DNA of 64,000 nucleotides from Plasmodiophora brassicae (Eukaryota > Endomyxa: Phytomyxea > Phytomyxea > Plasmodiophorida), in the NCBI GenBank assembly GCA_036867785.1, contig CP145410.1, forward strand, positions 1,488,001-1,552,000, given 5' to 3'. Under the pieces are notes generated by a model that made no database searches, was not told the origin of the DNA, and saw nothing but the letters and a program-made list of their open reading frames with translations. Within the stretch, counting starts at the first letter, position 1, and the number at the start of each line of letters is the position of its first letter. The translations under genes were made by a program, and so were the position numbers. This document shows, piece after piece, positions 9,282 through 20,276 of this stretch.

Positions 9282-12092
9282 TATGGCTCTGTATAATACA
9301 CCCGAGGTCCTGTATAATACAAAAAGTGTATAATACCTGTATAATACTGGTGAATAATACAGGTATTTAATACAGCCTATTGGAAATGCATTCAAAGATG
9401 TTTGTATTCATTCCGAGATGGATCAGGGCCTCAGACGCTCAGGGCAGTTATCTCGCGCGTTCTGATCAAGTTGTCATCGGCTCGAACAGCTCGATGTCTT
9501 CCGCAGCATCAAGGGCGATGATGCTATCCAGCCCAATATCGGTGGCAGGATCGATGACGCTTTCGACAGAGAGACCGACAAGCTCCTCATCCTCGTCCTC
9601 GTCCTCAAAAACAAGATTGAGAGCTTCTTCGTCTGCTGCAGCGCGTTGCGAATACAATGACCCTGATCCACAGGCGGACAGCCTCTGTACAAACGCGTCA
9701 TCGGAACGCGTCATACTGATTTCTTTCAACAGCTGCTTTGCATTGAATGCAACAGCTGTCTGCTTCATCACAGACGCCCCTTGCAAGCTGGCTCGTGTTG
9801 CCGAATGGACCCGCTTCGCTGCCTTATGGTTTCGCTCACCACCGGCGGCATTAGTAACGAGGTTGTGGATCTTCACCAGTAGCGACGCCAGCGTAGATAG
9901 ATGGTGATCGTCGATTTGCGCCCATATCAACGCCGGCCGGTACTGCATGGCTTCAGCTAGCACAGAATCGGGCCCCCATCGTTGGGCTAGAAAGGCTGCG
10001 AGTTGCTGGCGCAGCAAGCTCAGAAGTGACATGTCGTTCCCAGCGATTTCTGGAAGAGCATTTCGGGCTTGCTCGATCAGACCACCATTCCTTAGCTGGA
10101 TCCATTCCGCACCGTGTGCTGACTTCAATCGATCACGCATGGCGAAGAACATAGGATCTGTAATAAACGCCAAAGCATGAGATGGAGAATAAATTGTTTT
10201 GAAGCGATGCACGACGAGGTCGTAGAGTTCCCCCGGGTCATCGCAGCCAAGAAGCCCCACCTGCTGAGGCGTTAACGTAGCAAATCCGTCAGCTACTGAC
10301 AGGAAGGTGGCATAAACCGAGCTAAAGGAAGCGCTTTCCCCCTCGTGATAGCGCAAAGCGAGGCAAATTGGCCTTAACAACTCGATCATGGCCTCAAAGC
10401 CATCCCATGTTTCAGTACTAACCGCAGTGACGAATGCTTCAGGAAGACGTTCAACTTCTCTGAAACGAGGATCGTGATGTTGACTGTAGTCCAGCATAGC
10501 AATTACTGGCCTCGCAGCGATGAGCTTCTCCAGCATCGTGACGATTGATCCCCAGCGAGTCGGTGAGAACAACGACAGAGAACAATTTATCGGCGGGCGC
10601 TTCTCTTCGCAGAGGACGCCGAACATTCTATAAAGGAGGTGAGAAGAGCGAATTGAGAGGACTATGTAGACGGCAAGCTTCACAAGCTTCCCGACGGAAC
10701 CGCGTTTCAGAAGATCCTTCACGAGGTTGTGCAAACAATGCGACATACAGCCGAACACCACCTGAAAATGATGGCTCTCCACACTCAACCGCCGCAGCTT
10801 TTTCATCACGTTAGGAGAGTCAGTGCATAACGCCCACAGAGGCTCACCGTCTAGAGCTGCCGCCATGTTGTTAACGGCGAGGAAAGGCATGCCACTGGGA
10901 TCTTCGTCTGCATCTTCGGAGGAATCGCTTTCGCTGTCATTCTCGCAGCTTATCACTTCACGAGCATACAAGGAATGACGAAGTCTGCCTTTTTGATCAA
11001 GCAGCTTCTCCAACAATCGCGTACTGGATTCTTTGAACAGGGACATATCGAAATGTTCAAGGAAGAACGCAACAGGGCCACATGCCATCAGGTTCAAAAC
11101 CTGTTTGCTGACCCGGTTGGTCATTCCATCGATCGTCAGGCAGATAGTCGGCCATCCCCGCATCGCCGATAAGACTTCTTGCATAACGACAGCATACTCT
11201 TCGTTAAGAAGGTCACCAGCAATCTTCTCGGGACTTGGGGTCTTCCAGAAGCCCCGCATGGTGCTGAAGAATCTACCCCAGTCGTCCGTATCGAAGGCAG
11301 AGAACGGCAGAGAGCTCCTGTGCAGTGCCCGCGCGAACAGCCTTTGTAAATTGAGAAGTTCGTCAGGTGTGCACGAGTCGAATACAGCACGTCCACGGGA
11401 TGACAACGACATCTCAACAGTGTCTCCATCTTCAACAATTCTTTTCTTTCCAAGAGCCGTCACAGTCGGAGCTGATGTCGCCATCGAAGACGCGGTTAAG
11501 GACCGTTTGGCCGACGAGGATCCGACGGACGATGACCCGACAGATGACTGTGCGGGTACCCTTGACAGTCCTGGCATGTTCAACGGGTTCAAAAAGCCGA
11601 TGCCACGATGTGCCTTTGCACAGCTGGTGTTATGCTTGCGCAAACGAGCTGCAGCATCGCATACCATTTGCTGGCAATAGTTGCATCGGCGCTTCCCGGT
11701 GGAGTTGCCTGCAGCATCATAGACAACATCCCCAAAGTGCTGCCTGACGGGATCAGGTTTACGCCCCATTACGTATACCTATTCCAAAGCTGGCGCCTAT
11801 CAGCGCAGGACGTTTCGAGACAGATGGCGCGATCGAGGCAGGCGACAACCCGTAGGCACGCAGGCTTGCTGGCAATGAGGCCGTGGCGGCTGCGCGCAGC
11901 CCGCAGGCAGCATCCCGCAGGTCAGCGAGCCACAGCGTGCACACTGCACAGCCTTGGCGGCCCTTGCCCAGTGGTCGGCACTATATATAGGCACAGGGTA
12001 TATTTTATCGCTGTATAATATTTCGTAGACCGTGTATTATATGTGTATTATACAGCAGGTGAATAATACAAATAAAAAAATACAGAGCTATA
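9282..12092 (-). mobile_element. Complete hAT DNA transposon with 8-bp target duplication
   Basis: The element is 2811 bp. CGTACACA flanks it on both sides (9274-9281 and 12093-12100), the 8-bp duplication typical of hAT. Termini are imperfect inverted repeats: TATGGCTCTGTAT on the left and the complement of TATAGCTCTGTAT on the right. Both ends carry AT-rich subterminal repeats of TGTATAATAC (9290-9345 on the left, inverted near 12030-12055 on the right), likely transposase binding sites, and both contain a direct copy of GGTGAATAATACA. The transposase frame is uninterrupted, so the copy looks young. Confidence 0.9.
9466..11769 (-). CDS. hAT transposase, 767 residues
   Basis: A single uninterrupted frame starts at the ATG at 11769. 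The N-terminus has a BED-type zinc finger, CNYCQQMVCDAAARLRKH followed by a final Cys (about residues 28-52). A DUF659-like segment follows (FDTDDWGRFFSTMRGFW, WPTICLTIDGMTNRVSK, residues about 155-215), with the first RNase-H-like acidic residue in TIDGM. The C-terminal third (AQIDDHHLSTLASLLVKI, NAAGGERNHKAAKRVHSA) is the hAT dimerisation region with the conserved ER pair. The protein would excise and reinsert the element by cut-and-paste. Full length and position between intact ends suggest it could still work. Confidence 0.88.
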   Translation of the reverse strand: MGRKPDPVRQHFGDVVYDAAGNSTGKRRCNYCQQMVCDAAARLRKHNTSCAKAHRGIGFLNPLNMPGLSRVPAQSSVGSSSVGSSSAKRSLTASSMATSAPTVTALGKKRIVEDGDTVEMSLSSRGRAVFDSCTPDELLNLQRLFARALHRSSLPFSAFDTDDWGRFFSTMRGFWKTPSPEKIAGDLLNEEYAVVMQEVLSAMRGWPTICLTIDGMTNRVSKQVLNLMACGPVAFFLEHFDMSLFKESSTRLLEKLLDQKGRLRHSLYAREVISCENDSESDSSEDADEDPSGMPFLAVNNMAAALDGEPLWALCTDSPNVMKKLRRLSVESHHFQVVFGCMSHCLHNLVKDLLKRGSVGKLVKLAVYIVLSIRSSHLLYRMFGVLCEEKRPPINCSLSLFSPTRWGSIVTMLEKLIAARPVIAMLDYSQHHDPRFREVERLPEAFVTAVSTETWDGFEAMIELLRPICLALRYHEGESASFSSVYATFLSVADGFATLTPQQVGLLGCDDPGELYDLVVHRFKTIYSPSHALAFITDPMFFAMRDRLKSAHGAEWIQLRNGGLIEQARNALPEIAGNDMSLLSLLRQQLAAFLAQRWGPDSVLAEAMQYRPALIWAQIDDHHLSTLASLLVKIHNLVTNAAGGERNHKAAKRVHSATRASLQGASVMKQTAVAFNAKQLLKEISMTRSDDAFVQRLSACGSGSLYSQRAAADEEALNLVFEDEDEDEELVGLSVESVIDPATDIGLDSIIALDAAEDIELFEPMTT

Positions 12093-12100
12093 CGTACACA

Positions 12101-12404
12101 GCAACGACGCATTTTTACACAAAATGCCTCCACCGGTCCAAGACTATCACCGAGTCCTGAAAAAGCCCACACACTACCCTCAGAATGAGTCAATCGTCCT
12201 TATACACAGGCCCCCTCCCACAAGAAACCCAACAACCACCGCAATAAACAGCAAACAGAGAGAAAGCCGGAAATTTCAGGCGCCGACCCCGCTCGAACCC
12301 GAAGGCAACTCTTGAGCCGCGATGTGCGAAAGACGACACAAAGCCCCAGAAACTGTCGACACCACCCGCACAACGACTTGTAGTGATGTTTACCCAACAC
12401 TAGA
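12101..12404. other. Flank of the hAT element; possible displaced 3' part of the 8358 gene
   Basis: An open plus frame (12124-12315) reads lysine- and proline-rich sequence without a recognised motif. If the hAT is removed, a donor at 9247 could splice to CCAAG at 12139 with an intron of 79 nt and continue as NYHRVLKKPTHYP. This is only a candidate. Confidence 0.3.
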
Positions 12405-13300
12405 GACCGCCGATCGTTCTCCCTCTCCTCGCGCCTTCCTCCCGCGTGCCGTACGAACTCCCTGGTCTTAGGGCTGCCTCCTGTATATGCGATTCTTGGT
12501 ATCTCTGGCTGCGACAGGGCATGCTGCATCGCTCCACCGTCTACAGTCTACACTGCCCTTTTCCGAACGTGACCTGGATGCAGTAGAGATAGGAAGGCTT
12601 GCTGCTTAGTCGGTGCGATACGTACGCGCCGCAGGGTTCGTGTGCATGTTCAGATTGGCCACGCCCGTTTCTTGAAAGTGGGCTCATCGCATACTGACGG
12701 CATCCACCCCCACGTGGGAGGTGGTCACCTACTTATTCCAAATCACTCACGCGAGCCACCAAACGTTCCAGTTCCCAATAATCCATCCAATCGTCCCATT
12801 GTATGTGCGACAAGTCGTACACCCCGTTTCCGACATTAAGGCACCGGTTCCAATTCCATGTACCAAATTCCAGATCCACCCCGTTCTAATTCCTCATGCA
12901 CTGATTCTGTGAGTTGCGTCCAACACACTACATCAGCGCTGTTTGTGGGCTCACTACTGCGTCCAGTGAGTTCCGCTCGCAACCACCACGAATACACAGA
13001 CCGCGTCCGGCCATGAGCATCCGTGGCCTGTTCCATTCCCCTCCGATATCGGTTCATCGAAGCCCAGCCCTTAGGGGTCCGATGACTGCCGCAATCCAGG
13101 CATTAGGATCCGACCTGCGCATGCGACTTTCCATACCGTCAATTTCCATCGGTACATCCCATTCAGTGGCCAATTTGCTGAAATTTCCCAGACTGAGTTC
13201 CACACCCAGTTTTCGGGCCCCATGACCACGCAAGTGCTCCGCGCACCGTGCGCTCGATCGACGTCCTTTCCGTTTTCGCGTTGATGTTCCACCGTTGCCC
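12405..13300 (-). repeat. Diverged LTR fragment of the Gypsy-2 family
   Basis: This stretch aligns collinearly with 47310-48345, the 3' LTR of the Gypsy-2 element. Shared landmarks include GGTCTTAGGGCTGCCTC, TCTCTGGCTGCGACAGGGCA, CCACCCCCACGTGGGAGGTG and GACGTCCTTTCCGTTTTCGC. Identity is clearly lower than between the two LTRs of young elements, with many small indels. No internal region is attached, so it is a solo or broken LTR. Confidence 0.75.
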
Positions 13301-13320
13301 AAGGAGTGTGGTGATTTTTG

Positions 13321-13612
13321 TTTGTCACGGACCCACGGACCCACGGACACAAACAAACAAAAATACCCGATGAGGCGATGACAAACCCAACCGGAAATGC
13401 CACGGGCACTTAGCCATTGGACCCGGAAATGCCACGGGTGCTTAGACATTGGGTTTGTGCGCTTCACGGACAAACACATTTAGCCGACGACAGACTTAAC
13501 CGGAAATGCCACTGGTGGCCATTGGACCGTCCGGACACTCAGTGCGCTTCACGGACAAACACGGTCATGTGAGTACGGTAGTGGCTATCGATGGTGTGTG
13601 TGTGTGTGTGTG
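13321..13612. repeat. Short tandem and dispersed repeats, ending in (GT)n
   Basis: ACGGACCC repeats at 13328-13350; CCGGAAATGCCAC occurs three times between 13390 and 13512; GTGCGCTTCACGGACAAACAC occurs at about 13457 and 13540; a GT dinucleotide run spans about 13594-13612. No coding content is seen. Confidence 0.75.
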
Positions 13613-14041
13613 CAGCAAATGCCCGTTAACGTCGTCGGGTTGTATCCCGCCGATCACGCTGGGGTGCTCGATGTACGGTTTCTCGGTCGTCTCTTTTCTA
13701 CGCGTGTTAGCGTCGCGGGCGCGGGACCGACGTTGACCGCGCGCGGGCGATGCAGGGCGCGCCGTGCTTCTCGGCTTTCGATCTGACGTCAGGCTGCTGG
13801 CAGGTCCCCGTGGCGGAGGCCGACCAGTACAAGTCGGCGTTCGTGACGCGCGACGGCCTCTTCGAGTGGAACCGAATGCCGTTTGGGTTGAAATGCGCCC
13901 CTGCGACGTTCTGCAGGCTTATGGGCAAGGTCATCGCCGGGATGTCGTTCGTGGACTGCCTCGTCTACATGGACGACGTTGTAGACCGGACCGCCCAACT
14001 AGGCCACGAGAGCAGCTGCTCCCCTTTCCTCAGGACAGCAG

Positions 14042-14175
14042 TGTTATGGCACGGCCGCGACGGGGGTCGCGCAGCCGCGCAGTTTGAATAAACGTCCACG
14101 GCAACCGACGGCTTCGGCAGTCGGTTAATTCCGTGTTGTGGAGACAATAGTCGTCCGTCGTGTCGTCTCCTGACA
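14042..14175 (+). repeat. Gypsy-1 5' LTR
   Basis: 134 bp, TG...CA, identical to 19742-19875. It holds AATAAA at about 14088 and a hairpin, AACCGAC/GTCGGTT, whose 3' arm (14120-14128) pairs with the primer site next to the LTR. Confidence 0.95.
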
Positions 14176-14177
14176 TC

Positions 14178-14186
14178 TTAACCGAC
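14178..14186 (+). promoter_or_regulatory. Gypsy-1 candidate self-primer binding site
   Basis: TTAACCGAC lies 2 nt after the 5' LTR and is the exact complement of GTCGGTTAA at 14120-14128 in the LTR. No tRNA 3'-end match (TGG start) is seen. This layout is that of Tf1-type self-priming. Confidence 0.6.
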
Positions 14187-14199
14187 CTTAACCGTTCGT

Positions 14200-14305
14200 C
14201 ACCGTCTGTCGTCGCATCGTCTGTCGCTGTCTGTCGTCACCGTCTGTCGTCGCATCGTCTGTCGCCGTCTGTCGTCACCGTCTGTCGTCGCATCGTCTCT
14301 CGATC
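14200..14305 (+). repeat. Tandem 38-bp repeats in the Gypsy-1 leader
   Basis: Nearly three units begin at 14200, 14238 and 14276 with CACCGTCTGTCGTCGCATCG, between the primer site and the gag ATG. Confidence 0.85.
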
Positions 14306-14356
14306 GTCTACCTTCGGCCTGTCCGCCCCCTTCGTTCTTCGCTCGTGTACGTCTCG

Positions 14357-15343
14357 ATGACGGTCACGCGCTCCGGCTCGACGGGCTCGACGGCTGACGA
14401 AGCCAAGTGCCCAACGACGCCTCCCTCTCCCATCGACCCAACGACCTTGGCCGATGTGGACGCCGCCGATCGCGCCCTCGCGGGTGCCTTACGGGCCTTC
14501 CAGATCCAACAGGATGCGTTCTTCACGGAAATGCGGGCTCGCGCTGAGGAGCAGCTGAAGATCTTTACCAACGCGCTTGCCAGTCCACACTCTACGCCGC
14601 CTACGCCCATGACCGATCCCTCGGCAACATCTGCTGAGCCGTCGTCACATGGCAACGATCCTGTTGTCACGACGACTAAGGTGTCGTTGAGCGAATTTTC
14701 CGGCAATTCCGACGACCTGCCGGCGAGCGAGTGGCTGGCGCTATTCGCTAGCATTGCCCGCGTCGATCTCTCGTCGACCCAGCCACTGTCAGCGGGCGCT
14801 CGTGCGCTCCTGGCTAGCTGCCTGAAGGGCGAAGCGCGTTTCGTTTTTCGTCAACTGGATGCGACCGCCTCCCCAGCCGCGTTCGCCGCGCTGCTCCGGT
14901 TTAATTTTCCAGAACCGGACGTCGAGACCCTCGAATCCCGGTTCGATGCCCTTCGTCAAACGGGACCGTTCGATGCTCATCTGCGTCGGTTCATGTACCT
15001 GTACAACGCCGTACAGTCGGCCTCGAAGGGCGAGTACAGTCTCCCGTCAAAGCGCCTGGCGACGAAGTTCCGCAAGTCGCTCGCCCCAGAGCTTTCGACC
15101 GAGCTCTTCAAGCTCAATCCGCCGACATTCGACGCCATGGTCAAAGAGGCAGCGCGCCTGGCCCCCCTCTATGCCCCGGCACACGCGCTCCTAGCTACGG
15201 ATGCCTCGCCGACCACTCGGACCAAGCTAACGCCGGAGGAGCGCGAGCGCTGCAAACGGCAAGGATTGTGCATGTATTGCCGGCAGCCCGGCCATATGGT
15301 CGCAACATGCCCACATCGTCCGCCGGGAAATGGTCAAGGGTGA
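14357..15343 (+). CDS. Gypsy-1 gag
   Basis: The ATG at 14357 gives 328 residues. A helical capsid-like body ([34 protein letters not shown]) leads to a C-terminal CCHC zinc knuckle, [14 protein letters not shown]. The frame ends at 15343, after overlapping pol. The upstream GTG at 14345 is in frame but is not needed. Gag would package the element RNA in virus-like particles. Confidence 0.88.
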   Translation: MTVTRSGSTGSTADEAKCPTTPPSPIDPTTLADVDAADRALAGALRAFQIQQDAFFTEMRARAEEQLKIFTNALASPHSTPPTPMTDPSATSAEPSSHGNDPVVTTTKVSLSEFSGNSDDLPASEWLALFASIARVDLSSTQPLSAGARALLASCLKGEARFVFRQLDATASPAAFAALLRFNFPEPDVETLESRFDALRQTGPFDAHLRRFMYLYNAVQSASKGEYSLPSKRLATKFRKSLAPELSTELFKLNPPTFDAMVKEAARLAPLYAPAHALLATDASPTTRTKLTPEERERCKRQGLCMYCRQPGHMVATCPHRPPGNGQG

Positions 15344-18300
15344 CTGCTCCCGGGTTGGCAGCTCACCCTCTCTCGATACACGAATGTTCTTCGTCCTCGC
15401 AACCCGACACTGTCCTCGTCACTGCTCTTTGTTTCGCAACTGTTCATTCATCTCATCATTTATTCGTTCCGTTTCAATCCACGGGCGATCGCCCGTGGGC
15501 GACGACGGCCCTTTTGGACTGTGGAGCGACATCTTCCTTCGTCGACGCCGGTTTCGCCCGCCGCTATGGCCTGCCACTCCGCTCCAAAGCACAACCGATT
15601 CCAGTCAAGGTTGTTGACGGCCGTCACCTGCCACCGATCACATTGGAGACGGCGCCATTGCCGTGTTCCGTCAACGGGGCCTTCCACGACACAATTGTCC
15701 TCAACGTTATTGACGCTCCGAGTCACCGTATAATCCTGGGACTGCCCTGGCTCGAACAGCACAATCCGGATATCGACTGGCTTCGTCGCACCGTACGCGA
15801 ACGCATTACTCGGGGATCACCGCGTTTGTGGCTCGATGCTCGGGCCGGTGGGAACCCCACCGGCTCTGCCGACACGGTTGCCTGCTCTGCTGACACGGTC
15901 GCCCTTTCTGATGCCACAGTCGCCTGCTCTCCTGACACGGCCGTCTGCTCTCCTGACACGGCCGCGTTATTATGCTGCGCCGAGGGGTTGCCCGTCGAAC
16001 CCGGCCCGCTTCCGAGCGCACCGCCTTTGGACATTGATCACTTCGTCGCCTCGTCGTCTCCCGTTACTGCCCAGCCGTTACCACCGGTGGGTGCTTCTCT
16101 GGTCGCCGTCGACGTTCCGGAACTAGTGCAGCCTGCGCCTGCTACTGACCAGCCATTAGTGCCGGTGGCTGCTTCTCTGGTCGACGGTCCGGAACTCGTG
16201 CCGCCCGTGTCTGCCGCTGGTCGACCAGAGAATTCCGCCGCACCGCCTGAGTCGGCGACCGCAGCTGCCGCCACTGTTCCGCCACCGCTTCCGCCTCTTT
16301 CGTGCTTGGCACCGGCCCCCTCTTGTTCAGAACATCCCTCGGTTTCGCCGGCACGTCGCCGCGCGGGTCGACGCGCCCCTTTCGCCTGCTCAGGGCGCAG
16401 CAGTCCACACGGGTCACTCGCCTCCCAGCTGTGTGCGCTCGTGGGGCTGGTCGCCCTCCTGGTATTGATCGCCAACAGCTCCGCCCCGAGACGTGCGCCT
16501 TCCATGCTTCCGGATCCCTGCGTCATCGACAACGCCTTGCTGACTTCCGTGCCACAGGCCTCCACGTCGTCGTCGGTTGGAACGGATCCGTCGACTACGG
16601 AGCCGCCAGGCGAACCTGTGGAGCCGCTCTCCATCGCGTTTGTTTCCGCCGAACCGTTCTTAGACGACGTGCAAGACGGCGCAGACTGCTATGCCATCCA
16701 CTACACATGGTCACCGTCCGATTCCGCTGCCCACGCCGCGGAACTACCGCCGCAATATCAGGAGTTTACTGACGTGTTCGATAAGGCGAACTCAACGACT
16801 CTTCCTGATCACCGATCGTTCGACTGTCCGATTGACCTGAAACCTGGTGGCGACCCGCCGTATTGCCGTCTGTACGGGCTGTCACCCCGGGAACAAGAAG
16901 CCTTGAAGGAGTATCTCAGGATCAACCTGGAAGCTAATCTCATTCGTCCATCCCGTTCATCGGCGGGCGCCCCAATTCTGTTCGTCAAGAAGAAGGACGG
17001 TAGTCTTCGCCTGTGCGTAGATTACCGTGGTCTAAACTCTGTTACTATCAAGAACCGATATCCGGTTCCACTTATCGACCAGCTCTTGATCCAGCTCGGC
17101 TCCGGAACAATCTTCACGAAAATCGACCTCCGCAGCGCCTATAACCAAGTTCGGATCCGAGAAGGCGATGAGTGGAAGACGGCCTTCCGCACGCCGTACG
17201 GCTTGTTCGAGTACTTAGTCATGCCGTTTGGCTTAGCCAACGCGCCGGCCTCCTTCCAGTACTTCATGAACGAGACGTTCAAGGATTTCCTTGATGTATT
17301 TGTGGTAATCTACTTGGACGACATCCTGATCTACTCATCGACTCCCGAGGACCATGAACGCCATGTCCGTCTCGTCCTACACCGACTCCGCACTGCTCAA
17401 CTCCACGCTAAACTGGAGAAGTGCGTCTTCAATACGGACGAAGTGGAATTTTTAGGTTTCTTGGTGTCCTCCTCCGGGATACGGGTTGAACCCTCCAGGA
17501 TCGATTGCATTCTCTCGTGGCAACAGCCGACCGACGTCCACGGGGTGCAGGTGTTTCTCGGGTTCGCTAACTTCTATCGCAAGTTCGTTCCCCACTTCGC
17601 AGAGCTGGCCTTACCGCTGACAAATCTCACGCGTGATAACGTGCCGTTTCGTTGGGATCAATCGGCAGACGCCGCATTCACGGCGCTCAAGGTTGCTTTC
17701 ACGTCAGCCCCTGTCCTTGCTCATTTCGACCCAGATCGCCCGTGCGAAGTGGAAACGGATGCTTCCGATTTCGCGGTGGCAATGGTCTTGTCGCAGCGGG
17801 GCCCCGATGATGAACTTCACCCGTTGGCATTCTTCTCGCGCAAGCTCGCGCCTACTGAGATCAATTTTCCTATCTACGACAAGGAACTTCTCGCGGTCGT
17901 CCAGACCTTCGAAAAGTGGCGTCAGTTCCTGGACTCATCGCGACACCAGACCGTCATCCACAGCGATCATCGGAATCTGGAATACTTCACCAGCACTCAC
18001 AAACTGAATCGTCGTCAAGTCCGATGGTCCCAACTGCTTAACGAATTTGATTTCGTTATCCAACACCGACCAGGCCGTCTTCATGGCAAGGCGGACGCCC
18101 TGACTCGTCGCCCCGAATACGCGCCTTCTGATCAGGATGAGGTTGTGCTCCAGCAGTCACTCCTGCTCCTTCCAGCGTCGCGGCTCGGGCCAGGACCCCT
18201 ACAGGAGGTCCAGATCAACGTGGCCGATACTACAACCGACGCACTCCTCGATCGTATCCGCCGCAACCAAGCTTCCGACCCGTTTGTGTGCCGCACCCGT

Positions 18301-19728
18301 CAGCGACTTCATCGTCCGAGCGGCCGCCACTTTAGCGTCCGAGACGACGTTCTATACCGTGGACATTCTGTGGTCGTCTCTGGCGATGACTGCAAACTGG
18401 ACATTCTTCGCTCTTTCCACGATAATGTCACGGCGGGCCACCTCGGTATTCGGAAAACCGTGCAGTTAATTCGCCGCGAATTTTGGTGGCCGGGTTTGAC
18501 CCCTTTCGTAGCCCGTTACGTGCTCTCCTGCGATACGTGTCGTCGGACTAAGACGGCTCGGCACAAGCCCTTCGGATTACTCATGCCACTCCCTCTGCCG
18601 ACGACTCTTTGGCGGTCCATTTCCATGGACTTCGTGGTTAAGCTTCCCTGTTCGAACGGGTATGACTCCATCCTCGTCGTCGTTGACCGCCTCTCCAAGA
18701 TGGCGCATTTTATTCCTTGCAACGAAACAATATCATCTGTTGACCTTGCTGCCTTGTTTCTGGCAAATATCTTCCGCTTACATGGCCTCCCTGACGATAT
18801 CGTGTCGGACCGAGGGCCTCAGTTCATCGCTAAGTTCTGGAAGCAACTTCTCATACGTCTCGGCGTGCAACGCAACCTGTCTTCTTCGCGGCACCCAGAA
18901 TCCGATGGCCAAACCGAGCGGGTGAACCAAGTCATGGAACAGTATCTCCGTGCGTACGTCAACTACTTACAAGACGACTGGCAGCCGCTCCTTGCCGTAG
19001 CTGAATTTTCGTACAACAATGCAGACCATACCGCGACAGGTATGTCACCGTTTTTCGCGAACTATGGCTACCACCCACGTGTGATGGACGTGCAACCTCG
19101 ACCGTCTACCAGCGCCAATCCGACTGCCGACGAGCGCGCTGAGTCCTTGCAGAGGATTCGCAACTTCTTGACCCGTCAACTGACTCGAGCTTCTGCCGAT
19201 TCCAAACGATTCGCCGACGCGAAGCGGCAAACATCTCCGAAGTTTCAGGTGGGCGACTTAGTGATGCTACGTCGCGGCTCCCTGAAAACTCTGCGACCCT
19301 GCGCGAAGCTCGACTACCAATTTTTAGGGCCATTCCCTATCAGCCAACTCGTCAATCCGGTTGCTTTTCAACTCGACCTTCCTGCCGAGTTCCGTATCCA
19401 CAATGTATTTCATGTATCTCAACTCGAGCCTTACGTCGCCAACCTTATCCCTGGTCGCACTCAACCTCCTCCTCCACCGATTCTTCTCGCGGATGACGAT
19501 GCTCCCCTCTTCATCGTTCACGATGTCCTCGATTCTCGATATCGCCGTTCCCGATTGGAATATTTGATCGACTGGGAAGGGTACCCGCCTTCTGAACGCA
19601 CGTGGGAACCCGCAGGAGAACTACACGGTACAGGTGGGCTCAACGAATTGTTGGTTAACTTCCACGCTCGGTACCCAACCAAGCCGGGGCCGAAGTGGCG
19701 AAAGCCACCCCGCCGGCCGGCCCGATGA
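15268..19728 (+). CDS. Gypsy-1 pol (protease, RT, RNase H, integrase, chromodomain)
   Basis: Pol lies in the -1 frame relative to gag and overlaps its end; there is no need for its own start. Residues are counted from 15268. Protease [12 protein letters not shown] is near 82 (DCG replaces the usual DSG/DTG). A hydrophobic helix [15 protein letters not shown] lies near 385-400. RT has [13 protein letters not shown] and [10 protein letters not shown] (about 681). RNase H starts [15 protein letters not shown] (828). The integrase zinc domain is [11 protein letters not shown] to CDTCRRTK (1055-1095), followed by the DDE residues in [18 protein letters not shown] and [10 protein letters not shown]. 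The end is a chromodomain, [20 protein letters not shown] (about 1430-1450), which would steer integration by binding histone marks. No inactivating lesion is visible. Confidence 0.92.
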   Translation: MHVLPAARPYGRNMPTSSAGKWSRVTAPGLAAHPLSIHECSSSSQPDTVLVTALCFATVHSSHHLFVPFQSTGDRPWATTALLDCGATSSFVDAGFARRYGLPLRSKAQPIPVKVVDGRHLPPITLETAPLPCSVNGAFHDTIVLNVIDAPSHRIILGLPWLEQHNPDIDWLRRTVRERITRGSPRLWLDARAGGNPTGSADTVACSADTVALSDATVACSPDTAVCSPDTAALLCCAEGLPVEPGPLPSAPPLDIDHFVASSSPVTAQPLPPVGASLVAVDVPELVQPAPATDQPLVPVAASLVDGPELVPPVSAAGRPENSAAPPESATAAAATVPPPLPPLSCLAPAPSCSEHPSVSPARRRAGRRAPFACSGRSSPHGSLASQLCALVGLVALLVLIANSSAPRRAPSMLPDPCVIDNALLTSVPQASTSSSVGTDPSTTEPPGEPVEPLSIAFVSAEPFLDDVQDGADCYAIHYTWSPSDSAAHAAELPPQYQEFTDVFDKANSTTLPDHRSFDCPIDLKPGGDPPYCRLYGLSPREQEALKEYLRINLEANLIRPSRSSAGAPILFVKKKDGSLRLCVDYRGLNSVTIKNRYPVPLIDQLLIQLGSGTIFTKIDLRSAYNQVRIREGDEWKTAFRTPYGLFEYLVMPFGLANAPASFQYFMNETFKDFLDVFVVIYLDDILIYSSTPEDHERHVRLVLHRLRTAQLHAKLEKCVFNTDEVEFLGFLVSSSGIRVEPSRIDCILSWQQPTDVHGVQVFLGFANFYRKFVPHFAELALPLTNLTRDNVPFRWDQSADAAFTALKVAFTSAPVLAHFDPDRPCEVETDASDFAVAMVLSQRGPDDELHPLAFFSRKLAPTEINFPIYDKELLAVVQTFEKWRQFLDSSRHQTVIHSDHRNLEYFTSTHKLNRRQVRWSQLLNEFDFVIQHRPGRLHGKADALTRRPEYAPSDQDEVVLQQSLLLLPASRLGPGPLQEVQINVADTTTDALLDRIRRNQASDPFVCRTRQRLHRPSGRHFSVRDDVLYRGHSVVVSGDDCKLDILRSFHDNVTAGHLGIRKTVQLIRREFWWPGLTPFVARYVLSCDTCRRTKTARHKPFGLLMPLPLPTTLWRSISMDFVVKLPCSNGYDSILVVVDRLSKMAHFIPCNETISSVDLAALFLANIFRLHGLPDDIVSDRGPQFIAKFWKQLLIRLGVQRNLSSSRHPESDGQTERVNQVMEQYLRAYVNYLQDDWQPLLAVAEFSYNNADHTATGMSPFFANYGYHPRVMDVQPRPSTSANPTADERAESLQRIRNFLTRQLTRASADSKRFADAKRQTSPKFQVGDLVMLRRGSLKTLRPCAKLDYQFLGPFPISQLVNPVAFQLDLPAEFRIHNVFHVSQLEPYVANLIPGRTQPPPPPILLADDDAPLFIVHDVLDSRYRRSRLEYLIDWEGYPPSERTWEPAGELHGTGGLNELLVNFHARYPTKPGPKWRKPPRRPAR
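15325..15331 (+). promoter_or_regulatory. Gypsy-1 gag-pol -1 frameshift heptamer GGGAAAT
   Basis: In the gag frame it reads G GGA AAT, the X XXY YYZ pattern. The gag stop follows 10 nt later (15341-15343), and the -1 frame is pol. Gypsy-3 has the same heptamer in the same place. Confidence 0.75.
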
Positions 19729-19741
19729 CAGGGGACTATAC

Positions 19742-19875
19742 TGTTATGGCACGGCCGCGACGGGGGTCGCGCAGCCGCGCAGTTTGAATAAACGTCCACG
19801 GCAACCGACGGCTTCGGCAGTCGGTTAATTCCGTGTTGTGGAGACAATAGTCGTCCGTCGTGTCGTCTCCTGACA
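19742..19875 (+). repeat. Gypsy-1 3' LTR
   Basis: 134 bp identical to the 5' LTR. The target duplication AGCAG follows directly. Confidence 0.95.
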
Positions 19876-20276
19876 AGCAGGACCCCCTCCTCAGGACAGC
19901 AGCATCTTGAGGTCGGGCACGAGACGCTAAATATAGAGCCCCGCTCTACAACGTGCCCGTCTTCTCCCAGACGTTGGACCAGCACTTTAACCGGATCACC
20001 AGGGTGTTTGAGCGCCTACGCGAGCATGGACTGACCGTCAGCCCGAGGAAGACGTACCTTCTCCAGCGCGCGGTCACCTACCTGGGTCACCGCATAAGCG
20101 AAGAGGGGCTCGAGCCCGACGCGCGGCTCGTTAGAGCGGTGGTGGAGTTCCCGGAGTCGACGAACAAGGCGCAGACAAGTGCGTTCTTGGGGCTCGCGGG
20201 GTACTACTCCCATCTGATTCGCCGGTTCGCGGAGATCTCGGCTCCGCTCAGAGACCTCATCGTCCGACCGACTCCC

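Larger units (their letters stand above)
14042..19875 (+). mobile_element. Gypsy-1: complete chromodomain Gypsy retrotransposon
   Basis: The 5834-bp element is flanked by AGCAG (14037-14041 and 19876-19880). Its 134-bp LTRs begin TGTTATGG, end CTGACA and are identical throughout, so insertion is recent. The gag and pol frames are open. Order: LTR, candidate primer site, tandem leader, gag, -1 slip site, protease, hydrophobic helix, RT, RNase H, integrase, chromodomain, purine tract CAGGGGAC, LTR. It sits inside palindromic element A. Confidence 0.95.
13980..19950. mobile_element. Palindromic element A (4-bp TSD ACGT), now split by Gypsy-1
   Basis: ACGT flanks the unit at 13976-13979 and 19951-19954, and removing it restores VYMDDVPVFSQT in the host RT. 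The element's own DNA is about 132 bp: 13980-14041 starts TGTAGACCGGACCGCCCAAC and reaches the AGCAGCTGCTC centre, and 19881-19950 ends CCCGCTCTACA. Gypsy-1 landed inside it. The left arm is the same 35-bp arm seen in elements B and C. Confidence 0.75.

Noticed and set aside
14345-14356. GTG at 14345 as gag start
   Set aside because: An in-frame ATG at 14357 is the expected eukaryotic start.
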